Shown here piece after piece: positions 1 to 12,600 of a stretch of 64,000 bases of DNA. The stretch comes from Bedellia somnulentella (taxonomy: Eukaryota; Arthropoda; Insecta; Lepidoptera; Bedelliidae). The translations under genes were made by a program, and so were the position numbers. The stretch lies in the NCBI GenBank assembly GCA_963576735.1, contig OY755181.1, forward strand, positions 17,373,261 to 17,437,260. The letters run 5' to 3'. Within the stretch, counting starts at the first letter, position 1, and the number at the start of each line of letters is the position of its first letter. The notes under the pieces were generated by a model that saw only the letters and a program-made list of their open reading frames with translations, was not told where the DNA came from and ran no database searches.

Positions 1-150
1 AATAAAGGATAGAAGAATTTCGCGCTGGCAGCCATTGACACGGTGGCTCAATTGGCAGAGCGTCGTCGGGGCGTATACCCGAGGTCGCGGGTTCGATTCC
101 CGCCTGTGTCGAAATTTTTCTTTCCTTTATTTATTCTTTATTTATTAGTA
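1..150 (+). repeat. SINE-B copy (tRNA-like head), cut by window edge
   Basis: tRNA-like block GACACGGTGGCTCAATTGGC to CCTGTGTC with A-box and B-box (GGTTCGATTCC), then a TTTCTTTCC/TTTATT tail. Upstream part is outside the window. It is not a tRNA gene: the anticodon arm is degenerate. Confidence 0.8.
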
Positions 151-176
151 CGACATACTTGTGTATATTGTAAAAT

Positions 177-1560
177 TGGAGTAAAAAATTAGAAAGTATC
201 TATCGCAAACTAAAATAGTTTTCATAGCAGCAACACGTAGGCATTTTGCGGCTGACATCATGTTATTTTTGTTGTGAAATTTTACCGGCTCGACGAAAAG
301 CAAGAAAAAGTTTTGAAATGGGGGTATTAAAAAGTTACTGCGTCATTTCTACTCAGAGATCTAATGAGTAAGTAAAAACCTGTATTTTTTTAAAATTATT
401 TTAGTTTTTTAGCATTTGATTGCATACAAACAATCCTACATTGAATTGTTAATTTAACCAAAAAATGTAGCATCGGCTTCGCTCCAACTTTTAATTCGTC
501 ATTTCTGTATATGCCATTTCTGTGTAGTAGCATAAACACAGAAATTATTCTGTACCCAGAAATGATTATTTTGGGCGAAGTAAAACGTAGTTTTTCTACT
601 TAAATCTAAGATCAATCTAACTTCAGCTGAAACCTCTAAAATACATTTAAATTAAAACCGATTTGCAAATATTTAGGAGGTTTGGCTTCAGTTTTTCTGC
701 GATGGCTAACACATCGAAAAATCCTGTAACAGAGGTGGAGAAACGGATTAAGCCTTTGCTTAGTTGCGCGTTGCACTTCTAGCACAACTACCATGGAAAC
801 GATCTTTACCAACACCACCGATATCAGTCACGGATCACCTGATTCAACACCTAGCACAAATTATCTTAATAGCGAATCTTCTTCCATATGTGATGTGAAT
901 AAGTTCTCAAATGTGCGTAAATCCTTTTACCGTTGGTGTGATTATTCATCTTCTTCGAATGTTATTACCTTTATTACGGGCCGAAAACTTTATTTCCAGC
1001 TAAATGAAAAATTACTCTAAGTAACGATGACTCTTCTGACGAAGATATTATCGAATGGCAAAGACTATTCTTTTTGGGTACTTTTAAATAATATTATTTC
1101 ATAATTTACTTAAGTAATAAATGTGATTGTAGGTTTTCTAATTTTAAGCGATATTAATTAGTATCACTGATTAATAAAACATAGTTCCTATCTAAGGCTT
1201 TGTCTAATAATAATCATTTCTGTGAGATAATTGTCATTTCTTTGTAACATTATTCAATATTTTTTTATTCTTTTAATTTCAACTTTTGGCATTTGTAATA
1301 TTAATTTGTTATATTTTTATTCTATTGAAGAGAGTTCACGGTTTGATTATAATTTTCCGTCATTCCAGTGTAAAAACGCGCCATTTCAGTGTGGGCGTAA
1401 TTTAAGTTTTACTAAGTTTTTTAATCAATAAATAAAATTTGAACTCTGTCGGCAAGTGGCGAAATCTCGTATCGGCCAAGACTCATTTTGGGTCGTCGAG
1501 CCAGCGAAGTGAGTAGTAGTAGTAGTCGTTATTTTATTCTAGTATAACTATCGTAAGGTG
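177..1560. other. No gene recognised
   Basis: AT-rich. Short ORFs at 793-1020 and 1231-1431 have no recognisable motif. A possible old element remnant lies around 600-1020. Confidence 0.5.
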
Positions 1561-1565
1561 CCTAT

Positions 1566-1933
1566 GTAGCCTAAGGTGTAACACTACCCCATTTCTACCT
1601 GGGTGATCGTAAGAGGCGACTGAGGGTATACGGGCTTTTTAAGTGATTTTTGGGCGATGTGGTTGGAGACCCGTCACCGAAAACATTTTTTGTTACCATC
1701 TTTTTTAACGGTGAGGGAAAACATCGTGAGGAAACCCACATGGCTGAGTTGGAAGTATTAGTCCCTCTGCCAACCCCCTCGGGGATATTCGGCGTGAACG
1801 TTTATGTTATGTTATTTTATTATGTTATCTTTTCCCCAATCAACTTCCAAAAGTGGCTGAGGAATTTTTCATTCCAAAGCTCTGGCTACCCCGTTAAGGG
1901 ATTTATAGCCGTGAGTATATGTATGTATGTCTA
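1566..1933 (+). repeat. SINE-A with nested 5'-truncated SINE-C
   Basis: SINE-A from ACACTACCCCATTTCTACC to GTGAGTATATGTATG, split by a SINE-C 3' part at about 1706-1820 (GGTGAGGGAAAACATCGTG to TTATGTTATG). Confidence 0.85.
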
Positions 1934-2327
1934 AGGTGTGAAATTTTCGATTCTGCGATATTTTTAAAATTTTTACTCTAAAATAGAATCACCCATATGT
2001 ACTCGTACACTGGAGTGTTTTTAATAAAAGTTGTACTATTTTAACAGTTTTACCTTCAGTTTAGGCACAGTGATAAGGTTTCAATTGTTTTTGTTCCGTA
2101 ACTTAGAAAGAATTGGACAATTGTTATCTAATCTAACCAAGCGAATCAATTATATTTCAATTGTTTTCGATGGCCTTTCAAGGATTAATAGAAAAGGTGT
2201 CTCTTCTCTTCAGTGAGAAAACATTAACATAAATGTTAACTATAGATAGAAATACAACAAAGCGAAGAACAATGGAAATATCTAACTCATTTTGAGAAGT
2301 AGGACTTTGATGTTGGAAATGTTTGTA

Positions 2328-2672
2328 ACATGATAGTCCAGTTGGTAGAACACCCGCCCGAAAACAGAAGGGCGTGAGTTCCAATCCTGGGTCGGGCCTA
2401 CACCAATTTGTCTTTTCTAAAGTCATATGTGTGGTTAATTTATCATGGTTGTTAACGGTGAGGGAAAACATCGTGAGGAAACCCACATGGCTGAGTTATT
2501 CGTACAAAACGGCAATAGGCCTGCCCCCTATCACGTGAGTACACTGTCTAAGCAAAACGTGGGTACCTTCTCTGGACACTAGATGGCGCTGCCATGTGAG
2601 TTCAGAAGTATTGGTACCTCTGCCAACCCCTTCGGGGATAAACGGCGTGAACGTTTATGTTATGTTTATATT
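2328..2672 (+). repeat. SINE-C copy
   Basis: tRNA-derived head (TAGTCCAGTTGGTAGAAC, GAGTTCCAATCCTGG), conserved body and GGCGTGAACGTTTATG tail; 3 of the usual 4 body blocks present. Confidence 0.85.
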
Positions 2673-2709
2673 TGTTACATTTAAACTTAAGTGTTGGATG
2701 ATGTGGGTA

Positions 2710-3001
2710 TGATGTGGTTGAAGACCCATCACCAACAATACTTTATTTCTACTATCTTGTCCCCTATCAACTTCCAAATGTGGCTGAGGAGTTTCTAGCT
2801 CTTGAGCCCTGGCTACCCCTTTTTGATATATGGTCGTGCGTGAGTATATGTATGTATGTATTTAAACCTACCGTATCATATACTTATAATTATTTTATTT
2901 TATTATTTCCAAACGTGGCTGAGGAATTTCTAATTCCTTAGCTCTGGCTACCCCTTCTAGGGATTTAAAGCCGTGAGTATATGCATGTGTGTATGTATGT
3001 A
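2710..3001 (+). repeat. Two partial SINE-A copies
   Basis: 2710-2862 lacks the head; 2893-3001 is the 3' third only. Both keep the GTGAGTATATG tail. Confidence 0.8.
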
Positions 3002-3170
3002 TTTTATAAGCTACTCTAGCATTCTGTGCTCCTAAAATTATTATAGTTTCAGTACCATCGACAGGTACATATTCTTATATTTCCTCTGCTTTCATTGCCG
3101 TTTGGGTGTTTTATAAGTGACTGTAAGTTGCTATATCACACGTTACGTTTATTGTCACGTGATTTTCAGA

Positions 3171-3530
3171 AATGCCAATACTTTCGGGGATATTCGGCGT
3201 GAAAGTTTGAGTCTTGAGCTATATCTCTGTATACTTGTTAGTCACATTTTAAATTGGTAATATCGCAATTTGCTGTGTAGTGTCGGCTTAGAATAGCACT
3301 ACCCCATTTCTTCCCGCGGCTGTACGTAAGAGGCGACTAAGGGTATAGTGGCTTTTTAAGGGATTTTTGGGCGATGCGGTTGGAGACCCATCACCAAAAA
3401 CCTTTATTTCACCATCTTTTCCCCTCTCAACTATCCAAAATGCCAGTACCTTCGGGGATATTCGGCGTGAGCGTTTGAGTCTTGAGCTATATCTCTGTAT
3501 ACTTGTTAGTCACATTTTGGTAATATCGCA
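3171..3530 (+). repeat. SINE-A 5' part between two ~90-bp direct repeats
   Basis: SINE-A head and middle at 3271-3432. The flanks 3180-3262 and 3445-3530 (GGGATATTCGGCGTGA, TTGAGTCTTGAGCTATATC) repeat each other and start in a SINE-C tail. Confidence 0.7.
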
Positions 3531-3576
3531 ATATTTAAGTATTGAGTGTAATAGTAGTTCTTATACAAGCACCTAC

Positions 3577-3689
3577 CGTACATCCAAAATGGTGGCAGTA
3601 CCGGGTTCACCCTCAGTCTTGTTCCTCAGCGAAGGCAGTAAAGGTGTTATCTCTTCTAATGCAAAGTTGTTATTGGGTTCTGCAGTTAT
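3577..3689 (-). CDS. Carbonic anhydrase exon 6
   Basis: Acceptor TTCAG at 3690-3692, strong donor CG-GTAGGT at 3576. Encodes the helix that follows the zinc core (NNNFALEEITPLLPSL). Reading through the donor meets a TAG after 4 nt, so splicing onward is required. Confidence 0.85.
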
Positions 3690-6600
3690 CTGAATAAACT
3701 CAAACATGTTTAAAAAAGGCAAATTTTGCAAATACAAGCACAATCACCTAACAAACAAATATACTCGTAACAATGTTGCAATTAACAAGAAATTTTAAAA
3801 AGATCAATATTTGGCTACCATTATTATGCAAATTTTGAGAAAAATTGGGTAAATTTATATGGCTAAAAATTGCTACAACGAACCCCTGTCCTGTATGTAA
3901 AGTTGTGTAACTCAAGATTATTTTTAGTAAGCCTATTCACATATTATCTTTAGCCTTTTCACAAAATTGTAGATAGTAACTGTTAAGCTTCTAGTCAGTA
4001 TTTGCTAATAAAGCGGCATATTTTTTCCAACGAATCTTTCTCCGACACATACATTAGATTTACCTACCTCACACCAGATTCCAATAACAGCCAAACCGTC
4101 TTCCTTCTTAACTGCTTGGTCTAAAGTATACCCTTCCTTCATATGGACCATGTGAACTTCCGCAGTGAACCTGAGACAAAATCAAACATCTTAAGAGCAC
4201 ACATCATCATTATCATCATCAGCATATAGACGTCCACCGCTGGATGTAGGTCTCGCTAAAGATCTCCACAACGACCGGTCCCGTTCTGCCCTCATCCACC
4301 GGCTTCCCAGAACATTGAGCAAGTTGTTGGTCCACCTTGTGGGAGCCCTACACTGCGTCGCCCGTTACGTGGCCGCCACTCCAGAACCTTCGAGCCCCAA
4401 CAGCCGTCGGTCCTGCCTACAATAGCCTGCACTTATTTGCAATTTAATCGGTATTGTTTGGTTAATTTCTACCTGTGGGTGATCGTAAGAGGCGACTAAG
4501 GTTATAGGGGCTTTTTAAGTGATTTTTGGGCGATGTGGTTGGAGACCCATCACCAAAAACATTAATTATTACTATCTTTCATAAATAAAAGATGTTATTA
4601 AAGGAAAGAAAAATTTCGACACTGGCGGGGTTCGAACCCGCGACCTTCGGGTATACGCCCAAAATGGTGGCAGAGCGACGGGGGCGTATACCCGAAGGTC
4701 GCGGGTTCGAACCCCGCCAGTGTCGAAATTTTTCTTTCCTTTAATAACATCTTTTATTTATGAGTAATAATCCCCACATGAGGAATTCATGTCAAAAAAC
4801 ATTAAATTATATTACTATCTTTTCCCCACTCAACTTCCAAAAGTGGCTGAGGAATTTCTCATTCCAAAGCTCTGGCTACCCCGTTAAGGGATTTATAGCC
4901 GTGAGTATGTATGTATGTATGTATGTGTTTGGTTAGGTCGATGAGTACGTGGAGATAAATAAAGGTGCGGACAATTACACAGGTCAAGTTAACCTCCTCA
5001 CTTCATCAAGACAACAAGACCGCGAAGAGTCTTGTTTGAACAATAGACCTCCCCACCGTAAGCCGAGTGCTTTGCCACGGAGACCCTGATTTACACATCG
5101 TAATTATTAGATTTAAAAAGTTATTTTACTGGTTTAATATAAACCGATAAATATGTGGGTCTATAAGTACTTACTTTCTTCCATTAAACGAATGCTCCGA
5201 CGGCCAGTGTAGATGGAACTGCAATAGCTTATACTTCCCATCCAGAGGTCCACCAGATAAAACTGGTGTTGGCGCACCAGGAACCACTCCAAACTGAACT
5301 GTTTTAACATAACAAAAAGGCATGACTAAAGGGAGAACGGAGTAAAGGGTTTCGCTCCATTATCAATATAAAAGGCAAAAGAAATTTCGTATGTTGGAAG
5401 GACGCCACTTAGTTGATATTTTATGCTTGTATTTCTGTGATAAATTCAATTGTAATACTATGAGATATAGCCTGGTGACAGTAAATTTTTAATACCAAAC
5501 AAAAAAAAAAACGTTGTTTTAAATTTTCCCATTCGGTGAAATCATTTGTATTTTGTCATAAAATTATCCATGTAGAAATGTTGTTTTAATTGCTAGGCCT
5601 TTTAAAGCCAAATAGTAAATTCATTTTACGAGCACAAATGTCAGTATTGATAAGTTAAATATGCGAAGTATGAGGTGCTTAGAGTTCAAAATTATTACGG
5701 GGACAGAACAATAAAAAAACGTTTACCCTTCGCACTAAATAGGATATCAGACAAGAGTCTAGATAACAAATTTTGAAATAAAAGTTACAACATTTCTTGT
5801 TAAATTAATGTTGATTAGTTATTAGCGCTATTGTTACATTCCATTTAATCTATATATATATAAAAGAAAGTGGTGTTAGTTACACTATTTATAACTCAAG
5901 AACGGATGAACCGATTTGGCTGAAAATTGTTAGAGAGGTAGCTTAGAACCAGGAAAAGGACATAGGATATATATCATCATGCTAAATATCGTAGGGGGTA
6001 AGCAGTATATAAACTTAACACCATCCGAAGCCGGGGCGGACCACTAGTTATTTTATAAAGTTGATTTATGACACTGATCTGAAAGTCAACCTGTGTAAAT
6101 GGTTATGTGAGACACATTATTTAGATATAAGTTTTTAATTGTAAGTTATAATAAAAAAATAATAATAAATCCTATAGTAAAAAATCATCCATAACCAATA
6201 TGGATTCAAGGTAGGGCTGCCATCACCTGATCTGCCGACGCCGGACGAACACGGCAAAAAAACCCGGACATTTGGGCGAAATTTCGTTTTTTCCCCGGAC
6301 GCCGTATTTGTAGCAAAAAAAAAATCATATTTTTTTTTTTTTATTCGTTCTTATTAAAATAGTATGAAGTCGGTAGGCACGCATGTTTAAAATATAACTC
6401 TTACTGTGGTAACAAAATAATTATTGAACACTCGATTTTAGGTATCAACACAGATAATATAATACTATACTAGGTATCAATCAAATTATTAAATAATAGG
6501 TACGTAGGTAGCTACTTCTATAAATTAACTATACTTAGAGACTAAGGCCCACTTGCGCGGCTCGGGGTTAGCCAACTAACTCGGAGTTAAGGCTTAACTC

Positions 6601-9600
6601 CGGATTAGTTGGACCAAGTAACTCGGATCATAATCATTTATAATTATAATTTTAAAATAGTCAGGTACGCAAGTAGACGCAACAAATAATAGACATTTAT
6701 ATAAAATAAAACTCTTTCTGAGGTAACAAAATAATAATTATAAAACGCTTGCTTTTTTGGTGTCAATCCAATTATTATATAATTCGTTCTTATAATGAAC
6801 TAAATCGTTTATTATTTTAAAGTACAAAGTTAGGTGCGCATTTAAAGTCAACGAATAATAGATATTTACGTAAATAAAATAAACATTTTTCTGAGGTAAC
6901 AAGATAATGTTGTAAGATTTATTTCAAGTTATCGCTTACCAATAAAAAAAAAGTAGGTTTCCCCTGATGACCAAAGAGTCCGGGTTTCACCCGGACTCTT
7001 TTAAAAACCCCGCCCGGACGTCCCCCGGACGCCCACGAAACTAGGACAAATCCGGGGAAACCCGGACGGATGGCAGCCCTAATTCAAGGCAATGTTATTC
7101 CTTGCCCTACCAAGGAAATCCACAAATTAAGGGATTTATTCAGATTTCATGGCCAGCGTGACCAAAAACGGGTCAAGACAAAAGACAAACAATGCATAAA
7201 ATTGCAATAATTCATCAAAAAATCTCCGAAACTTCCATAATTTTCTGTTTAACTACATTTGGTGGCATCACAATGAATGATTGACAATAGCTTTATAAGG
7301 CAATTCAGGTTTACAATGAATTGCCTTCAAAATAAAGTATAGGTAGGTCTTTTAACAATACAGTACAATTCTATCATTGAATAGTACCGCGATCTTTTAC
7401 ATATACATCATAATAATCTTATGAGTTAAACTTAATCGTTATACGGCTAAAAGACAGGTATTTTAGAACATATTAAAACTAAATTAACCTCTCGCATTTC
7501 GTTTACATGAATCTATCTTTTTAAACAATTAAAAATCGAGTAGGTTAAGAACATGCGTTTTTATTAAACCCACTATGGCTACTTTTGTTTCTATCACATG
7601 CTCTTAAATATAAAATAGGGAATATTCATGTTTTTTTTGTCTTAAATTAATAGTTTACTATTTTTTAACGTAGAAAAAAATATTAATGGGCTTCAAAATA
7701 CTCTAGATATTTTTAAAAATGAAAATTAAAACTTTTAAAACATTTAAGCAGTTCAAATGCCGCCATTTTGCGCGCGCTTTGCGTGACGTCACATGACACG
7801 TCCAGTGGGTGTTTAACTAAGTGATGACTAAGTGTTTTCGACGCTTTTGAATACAATTTCGTGTCAGGTGACGTCAGATTTCGTTCAACCGATATGGTAG
7901 CGAGTTTTGGAAGTTTGAAATTTGCTCCCTTATTTTGCACTTTTTGAATATTATTTTAGGGGTTTAAATAATAAGTAAATTAAAAAAAAAACCTTTTCAT
8001 TATAATATTGCGATGATAAGTATTCGTAAGAAAAAGTTTTAGGGCATTTAAAATTTTATGCATATTCCCTATTGTCTTTAATGGTCAGAATTTTCGACGA
8101 CTAAAGATAAAATTAGATGCGTATATAATTGGTAGTTCAAATTCAGATTTCTCTCTACAAAGGTCAGTCTGTTGATTTATTGCCTTTGATTGTATTGACC
8201 TCATGAAATGTGGTATTTGATGCTGTAAATAGATTTTCGATAATACGTTGCATCGCCAGATGTCACCAACGACTTTAAAAGTCCTATATCAACATGAAAT
8301 AAAAAATATTTTTGTATCATGGATTCATAAAAACTATAAAAAAGAGACTAAGATGGTTCTAAAAGCTAAACATACATACATATTACTCATACCATTGTTT
8401 CCCATTGGCACTTTGTACGATCTTGGCAATCTTCTCTAGCTTCGTTTACATGCATCATGTCACCAATTCATTTTTTCAGAACATTTAAGTTAGTTATTTT
8501 TATTTTATTTTTCTTTTTTAGCAATAATTAATTTAGTTTTTAGTATTGTTAACTTTATTTCTATTGTTCTCGGTCTGTTATTTAATTTACTTTTAGTCTG
8601 TAAGTTGTTGTGTTTAGTTTAATTGTTACAGGTGGAGATTTTTAATTGGCATTGCATTGTTTACTTTATTGTTTAGTTAATGTATACGCTGTAAATCTTC
8701 CAAATAAAATAAAATAAATAAATATCTCTTAAAGCCCTAATACTCCTCCTCATACGACACCATCAAAGGGAAGAACTGGATCATTGCAATAATAAGCCGA
8801 CACTACTCATTTGTATGGGTCTTTTGCACTTTTTTATGATCATCGATTAAGATCTGCATTGCATGTTGCATTGATATCACAATTAGCCTAGTTAAGCACG
8901 CGTTTTAATTGTTTTCGACACACATTATCCGTGTTGCGTTAATACATCATAATATGATGTAGAAAAAAGGAAGAAAAATATTTATTCGTTGCTACATTAA
9001 CATTGTACACGTTCGAAAGACACAAAGCATGAAAAAATATATTCAAAAATAACATACAAATACTAACGGCTATAAATCCCTAGAAGGGGTAGCCAGAGCC
9101 AAAGAATTAGAAATACAAAAATAAGAAAAGAAAATAATGGTATATATACTAATTACAAGATATAAATATAAAACTGCTGTTGCTGTGTAGTGTCGGCTTA
9201 GAATAGCACTACCCCATTTCTTCCGGTGGGTGTACGTAAGAGGCGACTAACGGTATTGGGGCTTTTAAGGGATTTTTGGGCGATGCGGTTGGAGACCCAT
9301 CACCAACAACCTTTATTTCACCATCTTTTCCCCACGCAACTTCCAAAGGTGGCTGAGGAATGTCTCATTCCCTAGCTCTGGCTACCCCTTCAAGGGATTT
9401 ATAGCCGTGAGTATATGTATGTATGTATGTAAATATAAAACCACACTGGAAATACACACACTATGACAATAGTCGTATATAACCTGCGTAGTAGCAAAGA
9501 ATTTGGACATGGCTGAAGAGACAGAAAGTAGAAGACTCTGAAGAAAAAAATAATGGCAAAAAAAGGTTCCAGAAGTTGTTTTTAAAAAAGGAAAGGGTTT

Positions 9601-12600
9601 GGATGTCTTAAATGATTGTTCAAGCTATAGTGTTCAACTTACAATTCTTGCTAGTGATGTCTCATAATTAAGACTCCTATTAAGAACTTTTCGTAAATAA
9701 TATTTTGAGTTTGAGTCAAGTAGGCAACAACAAACGTAACCTTTTTTTGCTACATATTAATAATAGCAACAGTTTATCAGTTTAAAATATCTAAACAAAA
9801 TGTATATTGATATTTACTTTAAAAGTAAATAAATTAGAATATTCAATTAGAATAAAACTAATATTTTATTTCTTAGTACTTTTTTAAATAACAGTGAGGA
9901 ACCCTTTGTGCGCAAGCCTACTCGCACTTGGCCGGATTCTATGTATATGATGATTTGGCTGAGCGCTGTCATATCACGGATTATACATACATACATATAC
10001 TCACGGCTATAAATTCCAAGAAGGGGTAGCCAGAGCTAAGAAATTAGAAAATCCTCAGCCACTTTTGGAAATTTGAGTAAGGAAAAGATAGTAAAAATAA
10101 AGGTTGTTGGTGATGGGTCTCCAACCGCATCGCCCATAAATCCCTAAAAAGCCCCAATACCGTTAGTCGCCTCTTACGTACACCCACCGGAAGACATGGG
10201 GTAGTGCTATTCTAAGCCGACACTACACAGCAATTATAATATCAATATAAATACATACTTGTATGTCCATTGTTAATAGCTCTGATGTCTACGTTTTCGT
10301 AGCCCTCATATTTCAGAGGGGAGTGGATGAAGAGTCCTCGGCGATCCACCAAAGCCTCGTTGGGTATTATATTGATGGGGGACTGCCTTTGTCCAGTTTT
10401 ACAGTCTCCAGGCCAGTGGTTTTCGTCTGGGAAACAAGGAAAGATCGATTAAAAATAAAATCAGGTTAAAGTATGAGATCCAGCTGCATGGTTCTGCAGG
10501 TACCTGTTTATTTGATGATAATTTCAATGAATGATAATACGCCGTGTAATGTCGGCTTAGAATAGCACTACCCCATTTCTTCCGGTGGGTGTACGTAAGA
10601 AGCGACTAACGGTATTAGCGCTTTTAAGGGATTTTTGGGCGATGCGGTTGGAGTCCCATCACCAACAACCTTTAGTTTAACCATCTTTTCCTTACTCAAC
10701 TTTCCAAAAGTGGCTGAGGAATTTCTAATACTACCCCTTCTAGGGATTTATAGCCGTGAGTATATGTATGAGTATATGATAATTGTTAGAATACAGTACA
10801 GCAGGGTCGCCTTTCAAAATTTGGCCGCAATTACCTTTAATTAAATATTTTATAATTAGTTTTTGTAAAATACTATGTGTACAGATCCACAATCTTTTCT
10901 TGGCCGGCGGCGACTAGGTAGGTAGGTAGTCGCCGCCGGCCAAGAAAAGATTGTGGATCTGTATGTTTTTTAATGAATCCAACGTCATTTGAAAGAAAAC
11001 GATAAGAGAAATAGAAATAAAAATGGTTGCCAACTCTCAGTCGGTCGCAATTTATTGGTTTCCAGATATAAATAGGTATATTATTGTTCATTACTTACGT
11101 GTTTTTTAGTTGAATTATATATGACATTTCTTTAATTTATACTTTCTCGACACGAAAGCACATGGTTGCCTCAAAAAACGTGCCGCAAGTAGAGGTTGCC
11201 ATCATTTACATTATTTTGAATGTTTTTGTTCATGAAAACCTCATGTGGGGATTATTACAAATAAATAAAGGAAAGTTTTTTTTTTCTTACACTACTTAAA
11301 AGTGTAAAAGAAACAAAGGATAGAAGAATTTCGCGCTGGCAGCCATTGACACGGTAGCTTAATTGGCAGAGCGACGGGGCGTATACCCGAGGTCGCGGGT
11401 TCGATTCCCGCCTGTGTCGAAATTTTTCTTTACTTTATTTATTCATCATTTAGATTGCTTTGAGGCCTACACTATTCCTGAAGCGAGACTTGTTACTATA
11501 AATAACATCACAATAAGTTGAAATTTGTTTATCTTTATTCAGTCGGGCTTGATATCTATAAATTAATTGGGATTTTATGATAAACTTATCATTCATCTAT
11601 TAATAAAAAAACAAATTGATATCAAACGCCGAAGTCATATAATTTCACTTTGATAAGTTTCCGGCTGTGTAGTTTCGGCTCAGCTGTGTAGTGTCGGCTT
11701 AGAATAGCACTACCCCATTTCTTCCGGTGGGTGTACTTAAGAGGCGACTAACGGTATTGGGGCTTTTTAAGGGATTTTTGGGCGATGCGGTTGGAGACCC
11801 ATCACCAACAACCTTTATTCTACCATCTTTTCCCCACTCAACTTCCAAGAGTGGCTGAGAAATTTCTAATTTCTCAGCTCTGGCTACCCCTTTTAGGGAT
11901 TTATAGTCGTGAGTATATGTATGTATGTAAGTTTCCGGAGTCTCAACTCAAACATACGCTAGACGGGATTTAAGGCTTATGTGGGTATTACAAGATATAC
12001 ATACATATACACATATACATATACTCGCGGCTATAAATCCCTTAACGGGGTAGCCAGAGCTTTGGAATGAAAAATTCCTCAGCCACTTTTGGAAGTTGAT
12101 TGGGAAAAGATGGTAATAATAAATGTTTTTGGTGACGGGTCTCCAATCACATCGCCCAAAAATCACTTAAAAAGCCCCTAGACCCTTAGTCGCCTCTTAC
12201 GATCATCCACGGGTAGAAATGGGGTAGTGTTATTCTAAGCCAACACTACACGGCAAATACCGTGTCATTTAATATCCATCTAAGTGTCACTCACATATTA
12301 CAAAGGTGAAGTTAACCCCAAATTTATAAAAATGCCCACGCAAATTAAATAATAAATTAGTGTACGGGCATATTAAACACAGATCAAATTTAGCGCCAAA
12401 CTAAGTATAGCTTGTATTATGGGTTACTAACTTAACGATGTATTGAATACTATATACATACATATACTCACGGCTATATTTCCCTAGAAGGGGTAACCAG
12501 AGCTAAGGAATTATAAATACTTCAGCCACTTTTGGAAGTTGAGTGGGGAAAAGATGGTCAGAATAAAGGTTTTTGGTGATGGGTCTCCAACCGCATTGCC

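Noticed and set aside
793..1020. 75-codon ORF as a host gene
   Set aside because: Serine/threonine-rich low-complexity peptide, no splice sites that extend it, no motif.
11340..11420. tRNA genes in the SINE-B heads
   Set aside because: Acceptor, D and T arms pair but the anticodon arm has a degenerate 8-nt loop, and all copies share the same SINE tail and target duplications.
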